This document shows, one piece after another, positions 59,112 to 64,000 of a DNA stretch of 64,000 nucleotides; position 1 is the stretch's first letter, and every line of letters begins with the position of its first letter. Where the stretch lies: the NCBI GenBank assembly GCA_022385755.1, contig MU278349.1:1860001-1924000 (forward strand). Direction: 5' to 3'. Origin of the DNA: Trametopsis cervina (Eukaryota; Basidiomycota; Agaricomycetes; Polyporales; Irpicaceae). Position numbers and translations under genes: made by a program. The notes under the pieces are model-generated. The model worked only from the letters and a program-made list of their open reading frames with translations. It was not told the origin of the DNA and searched no databases.

Positions 59112-60191
59112 GCGACCCTGGATGTCTGCGCCCGCTCGGTTGTTTCTGTGCCTGTCCTTTGTGTTATCGGGTCCCCGGTCTCTGGTTCTTGTGGTGGATG
59201 CTCATCCACGTCGTCGTCGTCGTCTCCTATCGCCTGCTGGCCCATCATATTTATTCGCTCATCCCCACATGTTTTCCCCTTCTGTCACCCCCTCATCCAT
59301 GGCTTCCTTCTTTCCCTTCCCTTCTTGTCGTTGCATCTCCACATATGCGTACCATCCTTGCCCACACCCGCTCATCGTTGTATCACCAGTTGACTCCACC
59401 CCCACCGTCTCTCGCGTCTGAGAAGACGCATACCCTGGGCATGTAATAATTTGTACCACCAGAATTAGTGAACCACTGAAAGAAATGAACACTCGTGTAC
59501 TTCTTATTTTTGCGTGCTCACTGCTTAGTGGTGCTCGATGCTCGTGCGTGATCGCGATACGATACGAGGTAAGTGGGCACTGCCACGCCATACTAGCGTC
59601 GCCACCAGTGTAGTTGTTATCGCTGCGTCGGACGGCTCTCAGGAGTAAAAAGCAGGCTACGTGCTCAGCCTATACAAGGCTCAGTGCAGCAGTAAGTGAT
59701 AGTCGCAGAACAAGGTTCGTCTCCGGTCGCAGCCACCGTCCGCACTCCACCGCCCGTCCCCCTCGCCGACCCATGCCGGGCCGGAGATATCCGCACCGAG
59801 GGGCAACAACACATTATGGGCGTCTGCGAGTAGAGATGACGTCTGATTGGCTGGTAGCGAAAAAGGGACGAACGTGCGCGCACTGCGACAGCGATTGACT
59901 GACTGCGACGGTACTGCACTGGGCCCTGAGTGCACGAGTTCGCTGTATTCGTCTTTCTGCTGCTCACGAGGAACGCCTGGCAGCAGCACGGCTCAGCTGC
60001 ACACACAGAGCACTGCACACTGACACGCTCCTTTTCTTCTGCCGGTTCATGCTCGTCTGACCTCGACATATAGCTCTGTTCTCTACCCTCATCATCCTAG
60101 CTGCTCTTGCTTGCTCGACGCCTGGCTGTATAGTTGGAATCCGAGTTCACCATCGATCGCGAGGACAAGGACACGAACGGGTCGAACGAAG
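59112..60191. other. Intergenic region
   Basis: About 1.1 kb without a supported gene; includes the 3' region of the 58383 gene and the promoter of the polyphosphatase gene. Confidence 0.5.
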
Positions 60192-63100
60192 ATGGTGGCG
60201 ACGCATACAATGACACATACCGTCCTCCCCGTGCTCCTCCTCCTCCTAGGCTCAACAGCGCACACCGCCCTCGCGCTCCCAACAGATCCCCAAATACCAC
60301 TCACGCTCCCCGCGCCCACAAACCCTGAATCCCGTACGTATCCCCTCCACTTTCTCCTGAACCTACACTCACATACACATTCAATTGCGCTGAAATGGGT
60401 CGTGTGCACCCCGCATAGGCCCACGAAAACTGCACGGCCGCTTCCTGCACCTGACGGACATGCACCCGGACCCGTTCTACCGCGCGGGCGCGTCCGAGAA
60501 GTCGGCGTGCCATAGGAACAAGCCGAAGAAGGCAAAGCCACGAGCTGGAGACTTTGGGTTCCTGTACGGGTGCGTTTGCTGTGAATATTGAGTGTGGGAT
60601 GAGTTGAGCGTGCTGATCATGTTAATGGTGGTGTGCACAGGGAGTGCGACTCGCCGCTGATACTTACAAACTACACGCTCGACTACCTAGAGAAGAACTG
60701 GGCGGACGAGGTGGATTTCGTCGTTTGTACGTCCCTCTTCGCATTTATCGCGCTCTTCTCGGTTAACGCTATTGCAGGGACGGGGGACAGCGCACGGTAC
60801 GTCCGTCTGCACGCCAAAGCACGCGCCGCAGCTTGGTGGTGACACCGCACGCAGACACGACAACGACCGCAAGCTGCCGCGCACGCTCAAGGAGATATAC
60901 CAGCTCAACCGCGGGATGGTAAGTCGCATGGAGGAGATATTCACGAGGAGGGGCATCCCGGTCATCCCGAGCATCGGTCAGTCTCATTTCCTTTTTGCGC
61001 GCGTGCGTGCCTCGAGACGGAGTGTTCGTGTGCTGACACGTCTGCGTTTCCGCTTCCCCTCGTTGCGCTAGGCAATAATGACGTTTGGCGTAAGTGCTGT
61101 CGCGCTCCCTTTCGCTGCTACGACACGACCCGCTCATTTCATCGTTCATCGTTCATCGGTCATCCCCATCATGCATCTCGGGCTCGTTCGCATTTGCATT
61201 CGCGCGTCGCGATTCGCCATTGCCGTCGCACAGCACACGTAAGTTGCTTCCTCTGCCCGTCCCGTTTTCCGCCCAGAAATCGCGCTGACCGGTTTCGTGG
61301 CGGCGGCCGGTCCAGAACATCATGCTGCCAGGTACGCTTGCCCCGTCGTCGTCCCCCGCTCCCTTCCTGGGTTTGGTTTCATGACCTGAGCTGACCACTC
61401 ATCGTTCGCGTTTTTGCATTTGCAGGCCCTAACGACGTCACGGCCGAGTTCTCGAGGTGCGTCCGTTCTTCTCGCTGCCACCGCCGCCATCCCAACCCTG
61501 CCATTTCCCCCGGCGTCCATTTCCTTCCATGTTCCCATCTGCCTGCCTCTATCCATGTATGTTATGTGTGCTTGCGATTGCTCACGTCTTGCCTGTTTGC
61601 GTTTCGCGCGTCTAGCATATGGAAGTCGTTCGTGCCCTTCCATTCGTATCAGGTCTTCCAGCGCGGCGCGTACTACTCGGTCGAGGTCATCCCTGACAGC
61701 CTCGCTGTCGTCTCGCTGAACACCATGTACTTTTTCGACTCGAACAAAGGTGAGATCTCCCGTCTATCAGATTGTCTCTGTCTATCTATCTCTGCTTTTC
61801 TGTGCGCAATGATCACGGCTGACTGACGCACTCCCATCTATTTTCATTCGTTTTGGGCACTGCCTTTATGTTTCGTCTGTCCTCTCCATCCCATCCCACT
61901 GCATCTCAATCTCTTCAATCTCCCCGATCCGCCGTCCGTCTGTCTATGATCAATCCGCGAACGAATCGCGTCCGTCCATCTGCGATTATGACGACTGCCT
62001 CACCGATAACGTCTCCTCCCCATGGCAACCCCCTCCATCCTCCCTCACCTCCCCTGCACCGCCATCCCATCCGCGCTCCCATTCCATTCATCGCACTTAT
62101 CGCTGATCCCACGATGCCACCGACTCAATTGACCGGCCGCGTCCACGTGCGTGGCAGCCGTGGGAGGGTGCGACCCGAAGGACGCCGAAGACCCCGGGAA
62201 TCTGCAGCTCGACTGGCTTGAGGTCCAGCTCGCGCAGTTCAGGAGCAGAGGCGTGCAGGTCTGTCAATCTGTCATTCATGCTTTTTCTTATTCTTCTTCG
62301 TTCCGAATGGGATGCTCCTTCTCCTTGTGAAGGGAGGCGGTTGAATGGAAGCGGATGCGTGGTGTGGGAGGATGCGTTCAACGTGGCTATTCAACGCCTG
62401 TGCGGCGCTTCTTGCGTGCGGGTCCGTGCTAGACTGGACGGACGTCTCCCTTTGTCTTTCTTGCCCTTCTGGCGTGTTTGCTTGCGTCCATGTGACGTTG
62501 CGTGTGTCTGAATACTCAATCTCGGTGCTGACCCCAACGTCTTTGTCGACAGGTATGGCTGACCGGACACGTCCCGCCGTCGGAGCGCAACTACCACAAA
62601 GAATGCGTACGTCCCCTATCCCCGTCCCCATCCTCCACACCCTCGCCGTTTCCGTCGATCTGCGTCCGGGCGAGGGTCAGCTGCCCCCATCCGCGCATAC
62701 TATACTAACCGGTTTCGTTTTCTATCAGCACATTCGATACGTCGAGCTGTCTCTACGCTATCAAGACTCGATTCTAGGCCATCTCTTCGGTGTGAGTGTC
62801 CCTCCGTCTGTCTGTCTCTCTATCTACCTTCTGTGCTCGAGAGGTTCTCGGTTCCCGAGTCCCTATTCATCCGTTGGGATGGCTATTCATTCGTCGCCCT
62901 GCTCGACCACTCCGCCGTCCTCATTGCTACGAAACCCCGCCATCCATGCCTCCCATTCATTCGGCCCTTGCGTTCATTTACTCATTGCGACTTCTTCTTT
63001 ACCCCCGTTTTTGCCCTACGCCCTGATGACACCCGTACTGACACGATCTTTCTCTTTTGCCTTTCCTTTTCGTGCAGCATATGAACGCTGATCATGTAAG

Positions 63101-64000
63101 TTTCGCCGTTTCGTGACGTGCGCGGAAGCGCGAGGGGTGGTGGTATCGGTCCCGTGGCTGGTTTCCTCCCCCCTTCGTGTGTCTTCTTCCGCGTCGTCTG
63201 TTCATCCGTGCGGGACCGTGTTCTGATGTGTTCCGTTGCGCAATGCATCGCCATTCGTAGTTCTTCCTGCTGGACGCGACGAATCTGCACCCCGGCGCCC
63301 ACGCCGTCGAGATCCAAGGTGCTGCGTCAGATCTTCGCAATGCAGATACAGACGCAGCCCGGTCTAGTCCGTCGAACGACAACGACACGACGGTCGTCGT
63401 GGCCGGAAAGCACAAGGAGCTGTACACGACACTGCTGAAGGACTTCAACGCGGTGTCGAAGCGGTCGGGCAAGAAGCTCGACTACGATGCGCTCGCGGTC
63501 GTGAATGTCTCGCCATCTGTTGTGCCGAACCCGTACCTGCCGTCGTTCAGGGTGTACGCGTACAATGTCTCTGGGGACGCGTACGTCCCTGCGGCGGAGG
63601 AGCAGGAGCAGGGCGAGACATGGCACCGGTTGGGTGGGTTACCCGGCGGTGGCGAGGGCGACGAGCACGGATTTGGTGAGGATTACGAGGAAGAGGAGGA
63701 CGACTGGGAAGAGGAAGTTGACGAGGAACTCAGGGACGCGTTCGCGCGCGAGGACAGGACGACTGTGTCCCGTCACCTTGGGGATTACGTCGACCGGGAG
63801 GAGTGGTGTCCTCCGGGAAGAGAGAACGCGACGTGGGCGTGCACACTGAGCGAACGCTGGCATTCGAGTCCGCGCAGTCCGTCGCGGACCAATCGGCTGC
63901 TGACGCCGCTCGGGTTTGCGCAGGTGAGTGTTCGAACGTCCGTGGCTCTGTTTGGGTTTTGGGTTGTGGTTGTGGTTGTGCGATTCCGTGACGTCTTTCT
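60192..64000 (+). CDS. PPN1: Vacuolar endopolyphosphatase (PPN1-like), 3' end missing
   Basis: Metallophosphatase that cleaves inorganic polyphosphate chains, anchored in the vacuole. Exons visible: 60192-60333, 60419-60569, 60641-60726, 60778-60796, 60855-60976, 61072-61089, 61234-61238, 61316-61331, 61426-61456, 61616-61749, 62158-62258, 62553-62606, 62729-62791, 63079-63096 and 63261-63923. The gene runs on past 64000. The N-terminus is a signal anchor (VLPVLLLLLGSTAHTALAL). Metal-binding motifs are LHLTDMHPD, TGDSARHDND, GNNDVWPHN, LTGHVPPS and GHMNADHFF. A Glu/Asp-rich insert sits near 63650-63740. The Trp-Pro-His of GNNDVWPH needs a 5-nt exon (61234-61238). Introns of 408 nt (61750-62157) and 294 nt (62259-62552) are long for the window. 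Confidence 0.92.

Noticed and set aside
60915..60930. Strong donor-like GTAAGT inside polyphosphatase exon 5
   Set aside because: Reading through gives NRGMVSRMEEIFTRRGIPVIPSIG, as expected for the family, so the site is not used in the main product.

Overview
The window is nuclear DNA of a filamentous basidiomycete, most likely an Agaricomycete. The evidence is dense short introns (mostly about 50-66 nt, GT...AG, often with a CTGAY-like branch site), a high-GC coding bias, and families typical of that group: FunK1 kinases, DUF6699, a chitin deacetylase with a probable GPI tail, and MARVEL-like tetraspan proteins. Gene models were assembled by hand from splice sites. For the multi-exon genes reported as intact, the summed exon lengths are divisible by three and the phases agree; the start and end genes are cut by the window edges.

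Layout. 1-1529 (+): 3' part of TFIIF alpha. 2242-3791 (+): chitin deacetylase. 3.8-7.4 kb: gene-poor, with one probable small secreted peptide gene (6400-6665). 7478-10699 (-): CSC1/OSCA-like channel. 11.8-12.6 kb (-): remnant of a FunK1-type gene. 12962-16149 (+): kinesin-8. 17075-19024 (+): DUF6699 protein. 20534-21163 (+): secreted repeat protein. 21483-22781 (+): dihydroorotase. 23541-28072 (-): RING/LON-domain E3 ligase with a 960-nt intron. 28.1-31.0 kb: no recognisable gene. 31315-33693 (+): frameshifted FunK1 copy. 34507-35380 (-) and 35617-36497 (+): divergent p24 cargo receptor and RanBP1 genes. 37266-38023 (+): NHP2. 38355-40170 (+): BFR1. 40719-42126 (+): conserved unknown. 42885-44027 and 45124-46440 (-): two MARVEL-like membrane proteins. 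47.4-48.9 kb (-): decayed acetoacetyl-CoA synthetase (AACS) copy. 49695-52087 (-): intact FunK1 kinase. 52711-56688 (-): intact AACS, 15 exons. 58383-59111 (+): small unknown protein. 60192-64000 (+): endopolyphosphatase, cut by the window end.

Most genes are housekeeping: transcription (TFIIF), H/ACA snoRNP (NHP2), nuclear transport (RanBP1), ER-Golgi traffic (p24), mRNP and ER (BFR1), pyrimidine synthesis (dihydroorotase), ketone-body activation (AACS), and polyphosphate turnover. The dynamic part is 31-57 kb. A FunK1 kinase gene exists there as two inverted copies about 15 kb apart, one broken and one intact, with near-identical centres and diverged ends. The intact copy sits between an intact AACS gene and a decayed second AACS copy. 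Other points of note are very small exons (5 nt in the polyphosphatase, 10 nt in AACS) and a start codon split by an intron in the channel gene.
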